In this document: positions 34,275 through 42,643 of the stretch, in pieces
Numbering within the stretch: position 1 is the first letter of the stretch
Layout: each line of letters opens with the position of its first letter
Source: a bacterium
Lineage (GTDB): Bacteria > Bacteroidota > Bacteroidia > Flavobacteriales_D > Crocinitomicaceae
NCBI GenBank assembly: GCA_024742305.1
Contig: JANSYQ010000014.1
Coordinates: forward strand, 1 to 64,000
Direction of reading: 5' to 3'
DNA length: 64,000 nucleotides
Program-made: the position numbers and the translations under genes
Notes under the pieces: model-generated
The model's database searches: none
What the model saw: the letters and a program-made list of their open reading frames with translations, nothing else
What the model was told of the DNA's origin: nothing

Positions 34275-35861
34275 ATGACAAAATGGAACGTATTATTAAT
34301 TTTTCTTTCAATTTCTTTAGTATCCATTGGGCAGGGTTTGAACTGCGAGTTGGGATTTAATAACCAATACGATCAGTTTACTTCTGATGTAGCCGTGAAT
34401 GAAGAGTTCTCCTATGTTTCCATCACGGATTGGGGGACAAACGTGTTTGGGCAATCTTCCTTTGTTTCAAAAATTGATACCAACGGAAACGTGCTATGGG
34501 AAGAACCCATTGAGCCCTATCCAGCCGAGGTCACCAAAGTTATCAACCTAAAAGCCTCCAATGAAAATGGCGTTTATGTTTTTGGAAACGGTCGTGAAAT
34601 TTGCGATGTCGGAAACTTGTGTTTTTGGTACCTTCAAAAGTATGATGCCAATGGAAACAACATCTCACGAGTCTTTTCTAATTGGGAATGTTGGGCAGAA
34701 TTTTCTAGTGAGCTCACTGTGACGCAAAACAATGAACTGTTGCTAACACTGGATTCCACATCGGATATATCCACCCTTTATCATTTGGATAGTGCGTTGA
34801 ATGTTTTACAGAGCATGACCCTGGCAACAGATTCCATTGTGGAGGTTGACATGTTTAACAACGGAGACTTTTTGGCTATCAAGAAAGATTCTCTGTTACT
34901 TCTAGATAATACTGGAAGTCCATTGATTGGTCAAGCACTTGCTTCAGAGCCAATAGATATTCAAGTGTACAACGATACACTTTATTTGCTTACTGAAGAT
35001 AGCATATTTCAAATGGATGCTTCTCTGCAGTCCCTGCAGTCTTCTGCTGTGACAGGTTATACAAACTACACCAATTTAAAAGTTGATGGGAATCGAGTTC
35101 AGTTTACAAGTGTAGGCTGGAATCAAGTGAGTGTATTAAGTACGTCACACGATTTACAATTAATAGAGGTGCTCACAATCCCAATCGACGAGTCACTGAA
35201 CCAAGTAATGGATCATAACGACGTGCATCTTGTTGCGGCACAATCGTACAATTTGGCCTCATTCCAATCTGTTCGTTATCGGAATTTTTCTTTGCTATCA
35301 ACGAGTTCTTCCAATGTAAATAACAGCGATGTTGGCATAGTAGATTTTTCTCCTTCCTATATCGAGGCGGTAGACGATCAGGGTGCTCCTGGATACTTGT
35401 TAAAAATTGAGGGAAGCGCATTGGTGAAAAATTTTGGAACAGTACCCGTAAATCATGTACGCATCAATCATTATATGGGATTGAATATTTCGTGCGGCTA
35501 CACGGTTTATTCGGAACCGTATTCGGGTATCACAATACCGCCGGGTGACTCACTTTGGATCGATTTGGGTATGGTTCATAATTTCTTTGCTTTCTTACCG
35601 GGTGATACTCTCGTCTTTGAAATGTGCTTGTACTCATCCCATGCAAACGAACTAACAGATTTGAACGTCTCCAATGATGAATTCTGTAAGGATTTGATTA
35701 TTGGGTATGTGGGAATAGAAGAAGTTGAAACTAATCCGGGAGTAAAAGAAATAGTAAAAATGTTCGATCTGTTGGGTAAAGAGGTCGAACATCCCCAAAA
35801 CCAAATGGTCATCATTCTATACTCAGATGGTACAACTGATAAAATCTACATATCAGAATAA
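34275..35861 (+). CDS. secreted beta-propeller-like protein with unusual short C-terminal tail
   Basis: The 528-residue protein has a signal peptide (MTKWNVLLIFLSISLVSIGQ). Residues about 30-340 show repeated strand patterns of a beta-propeller type (FVSKIDTNGNVLW, YLQKYDANGNNIS). A CARDB-like or adhesin-like sandwich is possible near 370-480. The end is not the usual T9SS domain with PNP and DLPSG motifs, but the short tail VKMFDLLGKEVEH..NQMVIILYSDGTTDKIYI. The next gene ends in the same kind of tail. It may be a variant sorting signal. Two bases separate the genes, so they are co-transcribed. Confidence 0.7.
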   Translation: MTKWNVLLIFLSISLVSIGQGLNCELGFNNQYDQFTSDVAVNEEFSYVSITDWGTNVFGQSSFVSKIDTNGNVLWEEPIEPYPAEVTKVINLKASNENGVYVFGNGREICDVGNLCFWYLQKYDANGNNISRVFSNWECWAEFSSELTVTQNNELLLTLDSTSDISTLYHLDSALNVLQSMTLATDSIVEVDMFNNGDFLAIKKDSLLLLDNTGSPLIGQALASEPIDIQVYNDTLYLLTEDSIFQMDASLQSLQSSAVTGYTNYTNLKVDGNRVQFTSVGWNQVSVLSTSHDLQLIEVLTIPIDESLNQVMDHNDVHLVAAQSYNLASFQSVRYRNFSLLSTSSSNVNNSDVGIVDFSPSYIEAVDDQGAPGYLLKIEGSALVKNFGTVPVNHVRINHYMGLNISCGYTVYSEPYSGITIPPGDSLWIDLGMVHNFFAFLPGDTLVFEMCLYSSHANELTDLNVSNDEFCKDLIIGYVGIEEVETNPGVKEIVKMFDLLGKEVEHPQNQMVIILYSDGTTDKIYISE

Positions 35862-35863
35862 CA

Positions 35864-36697
35864 ATGAGAAAGTTAGTACTGGTAATCGCATTTTTTGTTT
35901 GTTCTTTGACCGCTTCTTATGGTCAAGTTTGGGGAGCTCAAGGTGCGACGTGGCATTATGAATTTGACGATTTCGGTAAAGGATTCTATACTTATACTTA
36001 TTCAGGCGATACCGTGATAGATGGCTATAGTTGTCAAAAAATCGACGTCGAACTTCAATGGATTATTGCAGGTTCAAATGGAACAACCTCTCCCGGATCA
36101 TTGGATCAATATGTTCAAATCACTAGGTATTCTAATGATTCAGTTTTTTGGTACAAAGACGATGCGTTCTTTCTGCTTTATGACTTCGGTGCGTCTATTG
36201 GTGATCAATGGGTAATTCATGAAGGTCCAAGTTTTTTTGATCCAGAATGCGACACGGTCTCCATTGTTTCAGTTAGTGATACTGGAATGATGACAATAAA
36301 TGGGCAAAGTCTTAGATTTATAGAGTTAAATTACGTTCAAGGACAATATTCAATAAGCGGACGAGCCATTGAAAGAATGGGAGTTGCAAATGACAATTGG
36401 TATCCTCAAAATCTACTCTTTCCGAGCCAAGTTACATGTGATACCAATATTATCACAGAGTACTTCTTTAATCACTTTCGCTGCTACACAGATAATGCTC
36501 TTGGTACTTACAGTGTCGTGAGTGAGGCATGTGATCTTCCGTTAACAACTCTTTCTTTGAGTGAGATCAAGTTTGAAAGCGAGAAACAAGTAGAAAGAGT
36601 CTACGACCTACTCGGAAGAGAAGTTGAACACCCGAAGCATCAAATGGTGATCCTTCTTTATTCCGATGGCTCCTTAGAAAAAAGGTACATCGACTAA
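35864..36697 (+). CDS. secreted protein with the same short C-terminal tail as its neighbour
   Basis: The 277-residue protein has a signal peptide (MRKLVLVIAFFVCSLTASYGQ). The mature region begins VWGAQGATWHYEFDDFGKGFYTYTYSGDT and has an aromatic-rich beta structure; I do not recognise a domain. The C-terminus reads VERVYDLLGREVEH..HQMVILLYSDGSLEKRYID, nearly identical to the tail of the upstream protein. Both may be cargo of one sorting route. Its stop overlaps the stop of the convergent DUF4159 gene (CTAA at 36694-36697). Confidence 0.68.
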   Translation: MRKLVLVIAFFVCSLTASYGQVWGAQGATWHYEFDDFGKGFYTYTYSGDTVIDGYSCQKIDVELQWIIAGSNGTTSPGSLDQYVQITRYSNDSVFWYKDDAFFLLYDFGASIGDQWVIHEGPSFFDPECDTVSIVSVSDTGMMTINGQSLRFIELNYVQGQYSISGRAIERMGVANDNWYPQNLLFPSQVTCDTNIITEYFFNHFRCYTDNALGTYSVVSEACDLPLTTLSLSEIKFESEKQVERVYDLLGREVEHPKHQMVILLYSDGSLEKRYID

Positions 36698-37356
36698 TTC
36701 AAAAACGCGTACATCAAAATGTTGGCGCCCATTTGAAGTGCCTGTAAGCGTTTGTTTTCGGGGTCGTTGTGTACTTCCTGATTTTCCCAACCATCGCTCA
36801 AATCCGTTTCGTGCGTATACAAGCAAACCAATCGACCATCCACAATAATTCCAAAAGCTTGCGGACGTTCACCATCATGCTCATGAATTTTTGGGAGTCC
36901 GTTGAAGTCGTATTTCTGATGGAAAATATCATGGCTAAACGGAAGCTCCACCAACTCGTTGTCGGGAAAAACTTTTTGCATTTCCACACGAATGAATTCA
37001 TCCATTCCGTAGTTGTCGTCAATGTGCAAGAATCCGCCACCCTCAAGGTAAGTACGCAAATTCTCTGCCTCTGCCGGTGAAAAAACAACATTTCCGTGTC
37101 CCGTCATGTGGATGTACGGATACAAGAACAAATCAGAGCTTCCCACTTCCACATACGGTGTTTCTTTCGAAATAGACATCGAAAGATTGTTGTTGCAGAA
37201 TTGAATCAAATTGGGAATCGCCGTTGGATTGGCATAATAGTCTCCGCCGCCATTGTATTTTAAAACTGCGAGTTGATAAGAGTTCTGAGCGTTCGACTGT
37301 ATCGGGGCAGCGAAAAAGAGTGCTGCCACTATGAATCCAAATAATTTTCCCATCAT
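36694..37356 (-). CDS. DUF4159 family secreted protein
   Basis: The 220-residue protein has a signal peptide (about 1-24, ending QSNAQ). The body is a glutamine-amidotransferase-like alpha-beta fold as in DUF4159: YPYIHMTGHGNVVFSP, then LRTYLEGGGFLHIDDNYGMD, FSHDIFHQKYDF and RPQAFGIIVDGRLVCLYTHETDLSDGWE. The family is widespread in Bacteroidota, often near MoxR/VWA/gliding genes, but no such genes are adjacent here. The fold lacks the catalytic Cys of true amidotransferases. Located 80 bases downstream of the rsmE stop on the same strand. Confidence 0.9.
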   Translation of the reverse strand: MMGKLFGFIVAALFFAAPIQSNAQNSYQLAVLKYNGGGDYYANPTAIPNLIQFCNNNLSMSISKETPYVEVGSSDLFLYPYIHMTGHGNVVFSPAEAENLRTYLEGGGFLHIDDNYGMDEFIRVEMQKVFPDNELVELPFSHDIFHQKYDFNGLPKIHEHDGERPQAFGIIVDGRLVCLYTHETDLSDGWENQEVHNDPENKRLQALQMGANILMYAFLN

Positions 37357-37436
37357 AAGGTCTAAAATAACCGTTTTTCCGAATTCCTTCCAACCTGTGG
37401 TGCTAACTGAGAAGAAGAATTAACAATGTTTGTCAA

Positions 37437-38138
37437 TTATTGACGGTCGATCAACAACTTAGCTTGCATACAAGCATACAATGCCGCGGTTTCCGTTCTT
37501 AGTCGATTGGTGCCTAAAGTAACAGGTTTGTATCCTTGATTAATGGCTTGAGCTACTTCAGCTTCTGAAAAATCCCCTTCCGGACCAATGAGTATGGGGC
37601 AGTTTGAAGTTCGAAATACACCCGAAAATTCATTTTTTTCTTCCTCGTAACAGTGCGCCAATAAACCAAACGGATGTTCTTTTAGGAAATCCTGAAATGA
37701 GGTAAGGTCAACTATTTCAGGTAAATAACGTCGCTGTGATTGCTTCATAGCCGAGATGGCTTTTTTCACCAATCGATCGGGTTTAATTCGAGCACGCTCT
37801 CCATTTTTACAATCGAGTAGGGTGATTTTCGTAACGCCAATCTCTACCGCTTTTTCCACGAACCACTCAATGCGCTCCATTTGTTTGGTAGGTGCTACGG
37901 CAATGTGTATTTCAGATGTCGGTTTTGGTTCAAAATCAACGCGAACGATGCTCAATAAGCAACGTTTGGGGTGTGCATCGGCAATTTTACAAGTGAATAA
38001 ATGTCCGTTCCCATCTAGCATTCCGATAGTATCCCCAACTTGCCCACGAAGTACGCGAACAATGTGTTTGGATTCCTCTTCACTCAATTGATGAGTAGCA
38101 GAATTAGGGTCGATATGAGCATCGTAAAACAAACGCAT
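37437..38138 (-). CDS. rsmE: 16S rRNA (uracil(1498)-N(3))-methyltransferase
   Basis: RsmE methylates N3 of U1498 in 16S rRNA using S-adenosylmethionine. The 233-residue sequence has the PUA-like N-terminus (HQLSEEESKHIVRVLRGQVGD), QMERIEWFVEKAVEIGV, the SPOUT knot region LIGPEGDFSEAEV and the end VTLGTNRLRTETAALYA. All are family hallmarks. The ATG shares one base with the holA stop (TAATG), and holA in turn with pepT, so the three genes are chained. Confidence 0.97.
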   Translation of the reverse strand: MRLFYDAHIDPNSATHQLSEEESKHIVRVLRGQVGDTIGMLDGNGHLFTCKIADAHPKRCLLSIVRVDFEPKPTSEIHIAVAPTKQMERIEWFVEKAVEIGVTKITLLDCKNGERARIKPDRLVKKAISAMKQSQRRYLPEIVDLTSFQDFLKEHPFGLLAHCYEEEKNEFSGVFRTSNCPILIGPEGDFSEAEVAQAINQGYKPVTLGTNRLRTETAALYACMQAKLLIDRQ

Positions 38139-39136
38139 TAGTGCATTAAGCGATAAACCATTTCCTTCATCAACTCGCCTTCCGAAAACGAACTGTTGTT
38201 GATTCCTTTCGATTTTAAATCGAATTCGTGAAGTATGGAAATGTTTGCCGCCAGCTTTTTCGGATTGTAAATTTTTGCAGAAGCCAACATTTGATTCGCA
38301 ACAAACGGAGGAACACGTAAGGCACTGGCAATGGCATCTTTTGACTTGTTTTCCATGAAGTGAATTTTCATCAAGCGCGAAAAATGATTGAACAAGTTGG
38401 AAATGACCACGATAATGGAAGTTGCCTTTGGGTTATGATCAAAATAATCGACAATTTTTAGTGCTTTGGGCACATCGCGAACAGAAATCGCGTTCACCAA
38501 TTCAAAAACGTTGTAATCTTTCGAAATCCCAATGTTTTCTTCAATGTGAATTTCGTTGATGGTCGTTCCGGATTCTACCAACAAGCTCAATTTCTCTAGC
38601 TCATTGATAATTTTGCTTAGATCGTTACCCAAAAATTCTGCCAAGAGCATGGTCGCTTTTGGCGTAATGCCAAATCCCTTCGTTTTAACGTAAGAGCCGA
38701 TCCAGTCTGAGAGTTTGTACTCAGGAACCTTTGCTGATTTAAATACGAGGCCGTTCTTTTGAGCAGCTTTTATCGACTTCTTGCGAGAATCGTAGTTTTT
38801 GTATTTGTAGTTAACGACAAAAACGGTTTGTTCAGATGGAGACTCGAAATACGGAAGCAAGTCTTCCATGCCACGAAAATCTTGTGCCTCTTTCAAAACA
38901 ACCACTCGACGTTCTGCCATCATGGGATATCCTTTCGCTTCGGCGATTAGAGAAGTGGCGTCGGTGTCTTTACCATACAAAATACTTTGGTTGAAGTCTT
39001 TTTCATGTTCTTCCAAAGCGTGCTCCAAAATAGCATCGGTAATCGCATCAATATAGTAGGCTTCTTCTCCGTGAAGAAAGTAGATTGGCTCGAATTGTTT
39101 GGCCTTAATTTGCTGTATGATCGGTAAGTGATCCAT
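38138..39136 (-). CDS. holA: DNA polymerase III subunit delta
   Basis: The delta subunit opens the sliding clamp within the clamp loader. The 332-residue sequence matches the Bacteroidota form: IYFLHGEEAYYIDAI near the N-terminus, VVVLKEAQDF, the FLGNDLSKIINELEKL segment, and domain III with ISNLFNHFSRL and NSSFSEGELMKEMVYRL. It lacks Walker A, as expected for delta. The stop of pepT and the ATG share one base (TAATG), and so do the stop and the rsmE ATG. Confidence 0.95.
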   Translation of the reverse strand: MDHLPIIQQIKAKQFEPIYFLHGEEAYYIDAITDAILEHALEEHEKDFNQSILYGKDTDATSLIAEAKGYPMMAERRVVVLKEAQDFRGMEDLLPYFESPSEQTVFVVNYKYKNYDSRKKSIKAAQKNGLVFKSAKVPEYKLSDWIGSYVKTKGFGITPKATMLLAEFLGNDLSKIINELEKLSLLVESGTTINEIHIEENIGISKDYNVFELVNAISVRDVPKALKIVDYFDHNPKATSIIVVISNLFNHFSRLMKIHFMENKSKDAIASALRVPPFVANQMLASAKIYNPKKLAANISILHEFDLKSKGINNSSFSEGELMKEMVYRLMH

Positions 39137-40383
39137 TAGCTATGCTTCGACCAAATTTGAACGAGTTCTACCAATGTTTTGGAAGCTTTTTCCATGTCTT
39201 GAACGCTCACATATTCATGACGCGAGTGAATGGCCATTTCTCCCGTAAAAATATTCGGACAAGGCAATCCCATAAATGACAGGCGTGAACCGTCTGTTCC
39301 TCCGCGAATGATTGCAGGTTTTGGTTCAATTCCAGCGTTGGTCATGGCTTTAAGCGCATAATCGGTCACAAATGGAACGTCTTTGATGATTTCCTTCATG
39401 TTTCGGTATTGCTCCGTTACTTCAAAAGTGTACTGCAATTTTGGATAGTTGGAAAGCGTATCTTTCAAAATTCCTTCCAATCGTGTCTCGTATTCGGCAA
39501 GTTTCGATGTGTCGTGATCACGAATAATGAACGCTACGGACGCTTCTTCCATGCCTCCCGAAATGGTATGAGGATGAACGAATCCTTCGCGGTGCTCCGT
39601 TGTTTCTGGCGACCAACTATCTTTCGGAAGTGCGGCTACAAACTCGGAGACCACTTTCAACGCGTTGACCATCTTATTTTTTGCATAGCCAGGGTGTGCG
39701 GCAATTCCTTGAACGGTAACCTTCACGCCATCGGCAGAAAAGCTTTCGTCTTCTAAGGAACCGAGTGTACCACCGTCCAGTGTGTATCCGAAATCGGCAT
39801 TCAACTTTTCCATGTCCAGTTTATCAACACCGCGACCTACTTCTTCGTCAGGCGTGAACAAAATTCTGATAGTCGGATGTGGTATTTCCGGATTTTCCAT
39901 GATATACTGGGCGAAATCCATGATGATGGCAATTCCCGCCTTATCATCCGCTCCAAGTAAGGTTAATCCGCTAGCAGTAATTAAATCATCGCCAATTTTT
40001 TCCTTCAAGTAGGGATGTTGTTCCGTTGTAATCACTTGGGTCGTATCATCCGGCAAGGTAATCGGAGTGCCGTCATAATTTTTGTGTAAAATCGGCTTTA
40101 CGTTCGTTCCGCTGCAATCCGGTGCTGTATCCATGTGCGAGCAGAAACAAATCGTAGGCAAGGACGTATCGTTCGTGTTGTTCGGGATCGTTCCAAAGAC
40201 ATATCCCCATTCGTCCATCACCGCATCTTCAATTCCCAAACCTTTCAATTCTTCCACCAAGACACGACCAAGATCTTTTTGAATTTCGGAAGATGGGAAA
40301 GAAGTGGATGTTGGGTCGGCAGTGGTGTCAATTTGTACATATTTCATCAAGCGTTCCGCAACGGTAGATTGGTAATTTTTCAT
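39136..40383 (-). CDS. pepT: peptidase T (tripeptide aminopeptidase)
   Basis: PepT is a cytoplasmic dizinc aminopeptidase that removes the N-terminal residue of tripeptides. I chose the ATG at 40383 (MKNYQSTVAERLMKYVQIDT), which matches the family start; an upstream ATG at 40413 would add ten residues. The 415-residue protein has metal-binding motifs CFCSHMDTAPD, LLGADDKAGIAIIM, FTPDEEVGRGVD (catalytic and metal Glu), DGGTLGSLE, AHPGYAKNKM, RGGTDGSRLSFMGLPCPN and a C-terminal HSRHEYV. First gene of the pepT-holA-rsmE chain. Confidence 0.97.
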   Translation of the reverse strand: MKNYQSTVAERLMKYVQIDTTADPTSTSFPSSEIQKDLGRVLVEELKGLGIEDAVMDEWGYVFGTIPNNTNDTSLPTICFCSHMDTAPDCSGTNVKPILHKNYDGTPITLPDDTTQVITTEQHPYLKEKIGDDLITASGLTLLGADDKAGIAIIMDFAQYIMENPEIPHPTIRILFTPDEEVGRGVDKLDMEKLNADFGYTLDGGTLGSLEDESFSADGVKVTVQGIAAHPGYAKNKMVNALKVVSEFVAALPKDSWSPETTEHREGFVHPHTISGGMEEASVAFIIRDHDTSKLAEYETRLEGILKDTLSNYPKLQYTFEVTEQYRNMKEIIKDVPFVTDYALKAMTNAGIEPKPAIIRGGTDGSRLSFMGLPCPNIFTGEMAIHSRHEYVSVQDMEKASKTLVELVQIWSKHS

Positions 40384-40470
40384 GAAGTTTTGTTTGGATT
40401 CAAAAGTAATCATTTCGATAAAATTCGGGCAGCGATATGAACTCTAAGTGAATATGTCTACTTTAAGGAG

Positions 40471-41766
40471 ATGAAATCAAAACTACACTATTTCTACTTG
40501 CCATTTTTAGTGACATTTTTGGCTTTTGGTTCGTATTCTCAAAATGTCTATGTGATTGACAAATCTGAGCGTACAGGATTGATTTTTGATGTATCTAATC
40601 CACGCAGTTTTATTAATCTTCTGCGGCTAAATTCATACACACTTTCGTACATGAACAAGAAAGGGATATCTTCAGAGGATCTCGAGAAATTTTCAAATGA
40701 AGAAATAGCGCATTTTTCACGTTGCTTTACTGAGGAAAGTACAATACCTCTAATCGATGAAGATCCAAATTCAGCCACTTTTGGCGAGGAGATTATTTTA
40801 CTAGATAGTGCAACAGGCGATTATTACTACGCCTATCCAGAGCCAGACTCGCTACTGTTCAGTTTGGAAAATATCGAAAGAATTGTACTCGAATTTCAGG
40901 GAGATGAAAAACCTATTATTGATAGTTTGCACAAAACAACATTTTTCACAAAAAAGGGAGGCGAATACTTGCCGGTTCTAGAATTATACGGATCCCAATG
41001 GTTGCAACTCGACGGATTTCACATTATTACCCAAGTTCCATCAGATGTTCAAAGCTCCATAATACAGAAAGGTTATTGGGAGCAATTGCGTGACACTTCT
41101 ATTTTGGAAGACTATGGCTACCGGCACGAGATTTACTTTTTCTTTGCAAGAAGGTACCGTGGGGACTATTACACACCAATTCAAAATGTAAATAATCAGG
41201 ACGAGACTTATGTAAGGTGCTATTCACATCCTAGTGTACCTTACGAAAGCGATATCTCCTATGAAATAGGTGAGTACCCCAATAAAGAAATTGAATTTAT
41301 CAGGACCAAGTTTGATTCCGTAATGGCGTATTATGAGTACAGCGAGTTTCCCGCAGTAGATAATGACCCTGACTCTCCAACATACGGAGAATGGTTGTAC
41401 GTGATAGATGAATATGGTAATACGAATTACCTCTACTATCAAGACCCAGTTTTTCAATGGGTTGAGTTCGATCCGACGTTCTACCTTTTGGAAGTGTTAA
41501 ATAAAAGAACAAAGAATAATGGTATTACCAGTCTAAAGTCCGAGATCATTGCAACAAGTGAGAAAGATGGACGTCAACAACAGGTTTTGAACCATGTGCT
41601 GACCGATACTTGGTTGGAATTGATCGGTGAAGAGTTGGATTACTTTAATTGGGGCGACTGGTATGAAAAGGTTATCGAGGCGTTTCTTTCAGGGAGGAAG
41701 TATGACCTTTCGAAACAAAAAGATCGGGACAAATTGAATCTTTCTGAAAGTTACTTTATTGAATAA
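40471..41766 (+). CDS. secreted protein with internal duplication, unknown function
   Basis: The 431-residue protein has a signal peptide (about 1-24, ending FGSYSQ). Two segments are clearly related: DEDPNSATFGEEIILLDSATGDYYYAYPEPD near 95-130, and DNDPDSPTYGEWLYVIDEYGNTNYLYYQDP near 290-320, with similar following hydrophobic stretches. So the protein is a duplicated unit of about 195 residues. GldN-like proteins have a comparable charged C-terminus, but I cannot claim homology. AAGGAG directly precedes the ATG. It is divergent from pepT. Confidence 0.65.
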   Translation: MKSKLHYFYLPFLVTFLAFGSYSQNVYVIDKSERTGLIFDVSNPRSFINLLRLNSYTLSYMNKKGISSEDLEKFSNEEIAHFSRCFTEESTIPLIDEDPNSATFGEEIILLDSATGDYYYAYPEPDSLLFSLENIERIVLEFQGDEKPIIDSLHKTTFFTKKGGEYLPVLELYGSQWLQLDGFHIITQVPSDVQSSIIQKGYWEQLRDTSILEDYGYRHEIYFFFARRYRGDYYTPIQNVNNQDETYVRCYSHPSVPYESDISYEIGEYPNKEIEFIRTKFDSVMAYYEYSEFPAVDNDPDSPTYGEWLYVIDEYGNTNYLYYQDPVFQWVEFDPTFYLLEVLNKRTKNNGITSLKSEIIATSEKDGRQQQVLNHVLTDTWLELIGEELDYFNWGDWYEKVIEAFLSGRKYDLSKQKDRDKLNLSESYFIE

Positions 41767-41768
41767 AC

Positions 41769-41798
41769 AAAAAAGGCTTCGGTCGAACAACCAAAGCC
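41769..41798 (-). terminator. intrinsic terminator of ndk
   Basis: On the minus strand GGCTTTGGT and ACCGAAGCC form a 9-bp stem (one mismatch) around TGTTCG, followed by six T residues. It lies 26 bases after the ndk stop. Confidence 0.85.
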
Positions 41799-41823
41799 AT
41801 TATCTTGTAAAATTGCTTATTTC

Positions 41824-42243
41824 CTAGTGAATCTCGTCCGCTGAGAAGTGGAAGTTACCTTCGATTTCAGCATTCTCATCAGAGTCAGATCCGTGAACCG
41901 CATTCCGTCCAATAGACTCTGCATACAATTTACGTACTGTTCCTTCCGCAGCTTCCTCAGGATTCGTTGCTCCGATCAATTTACGGAAATCCTCCACAGC
42001 GTTATCTTTTTCCAAAATAGCAGCAACAATTGGTCCTGATGTCATGTATTCTACCAATTCTCCGTAGAACGGACGCTCAGCATGTACTTCATAAAATTTC
42101 TTCGCTTGCTCCTCGCTCAATTGAGTGTATTTCATTGCTTTGATCTGGAATCCAGCATCGATGATCATATCGATGATTTTCCCCATATGCCCGTTTTCAA
42201 TTGCATCAGGCTTTAGCATTGTAAATGTTCTGTTTGTTGCCAT
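41824..42243 (-). CDS. ndk: nucleoside diphosphate kinase
   Basis: Ndk exchanges the gamma phosphate between nucleoside triphosphates and diphosphates through a phospho-histidine. The 139-residue sequence has TMLKPDAIE with Lys11, the [15 protein letters not shown] block, the [12 protein letters not shown] loop and the active-site His117 in RNAVHGSDS. Length and motifs match the typical hexameric or tetrameric enzyme. It stands alone with its own terminator and a predicted -7 element 31 bases upstream. Confidence 0.97.
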   Translation of the reverse strand: MATNRTFTMLKPDAIENGHMGKIIDMIIDAGFQIKAMKYTQLSEEQAKKFYEVHAERPFYGELVEYMTSGPIVAAILEKDNAVEDFRKLIGATNPEEAAEGTVRKLYAESIGRNAVHGSDSDENAEIEGNFHFSADEIH

Positions 42244-42274
42244 TTCTTTCTAAAATTAGAGTCTAAATTTGGCG

Positions 42275-42282
42275 CAAAGATA
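42275..42282 (-). promoter_or_regulatory. predicted -7 element for ndk
   Basis: On the minus strand TATCTTTG matches TANNTTTG exactly and lies 31 bases ahead of the ndk ATG. No TTG is seen at the expected -33 position. Confidence 0.5.
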
Positions 42283-42603
42283 AGTAATTCTTCACGTTTC
42301 GATTCGGGTTTAGAAGAATTAACAATATGGTAAGACAATACCTCCTTTACCCTAGCTTTAACAAAGGAGCAAGCAAACTGAATATAGTTTAACACCCGGA
42401 CTAGTAAGGAGTACATCGCGCCTGTCGGCGGGCAGCAAGGATTACGACGAAGTCAAAATACTGTGTGCCTCCAACAAGGAACTTTTACACACGTTCCGCA
42501 GTGTTCCCCGTGCCTCCCTGTCTGCCGACTGGCACGGCGTGGTAAAAAAAACAGATTTCATTTATCTATGAAGTCATTCCTTTACTGGCGAAATAGAAAT
42601 TTT
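42283..42603. other. non-coding intergenic region with degenerate inverted repeats
   Basis: This is the largest gene-free stretch. It holds a 7-bp hairpin (CTCCTTT at 42342-42348 with AAAGGAG at 42363-42369) and a pair of inverted segments CCTGTCGGCGGGCAG (42421-42435) and CTGTCTGCCGACTGG (42518-42532) matching at 12 of 15 positions. The region 42418-42544 is richer in G+C than its surroundings. I see no supported gene, tRNA or terminator in it. It may be a decayed palindromic repeat element. Confidence 0.5.
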
Positions 42604-42619
42604 GTTAGATTTGTCTAAC
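42604..42619. promoter_or_regulatory. palindromic operator candidate (DtxR/MntR-like) before the ZIP transporter
   Basis: GTTAGA and TCTAAC form a perfect 6-bp inverted repeat with a TTTG centre, 25 bases ahead of the ATG. The layout of AG/CT half-sites resembles sites of DtxR/MntR-type metal regulators. A TTTG at 42601-42604 and an off-by-one TA...TTTG at 42622-42630 suggest that the promoter would overlap it. The regulator gene is not in the window. Assignment is inference. Confidence 0.5.
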
Positions 42620-42643
42620 TTTATTATTTGAACGGTACAACAA

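Noticed and set aside
42283-42603. A tRNA or other structured RNA in the gap between ndk and the ZIP gene
   Set aside because: No cloverleaf-like arrangement or anticodon arm was found; only short inverted repeats.
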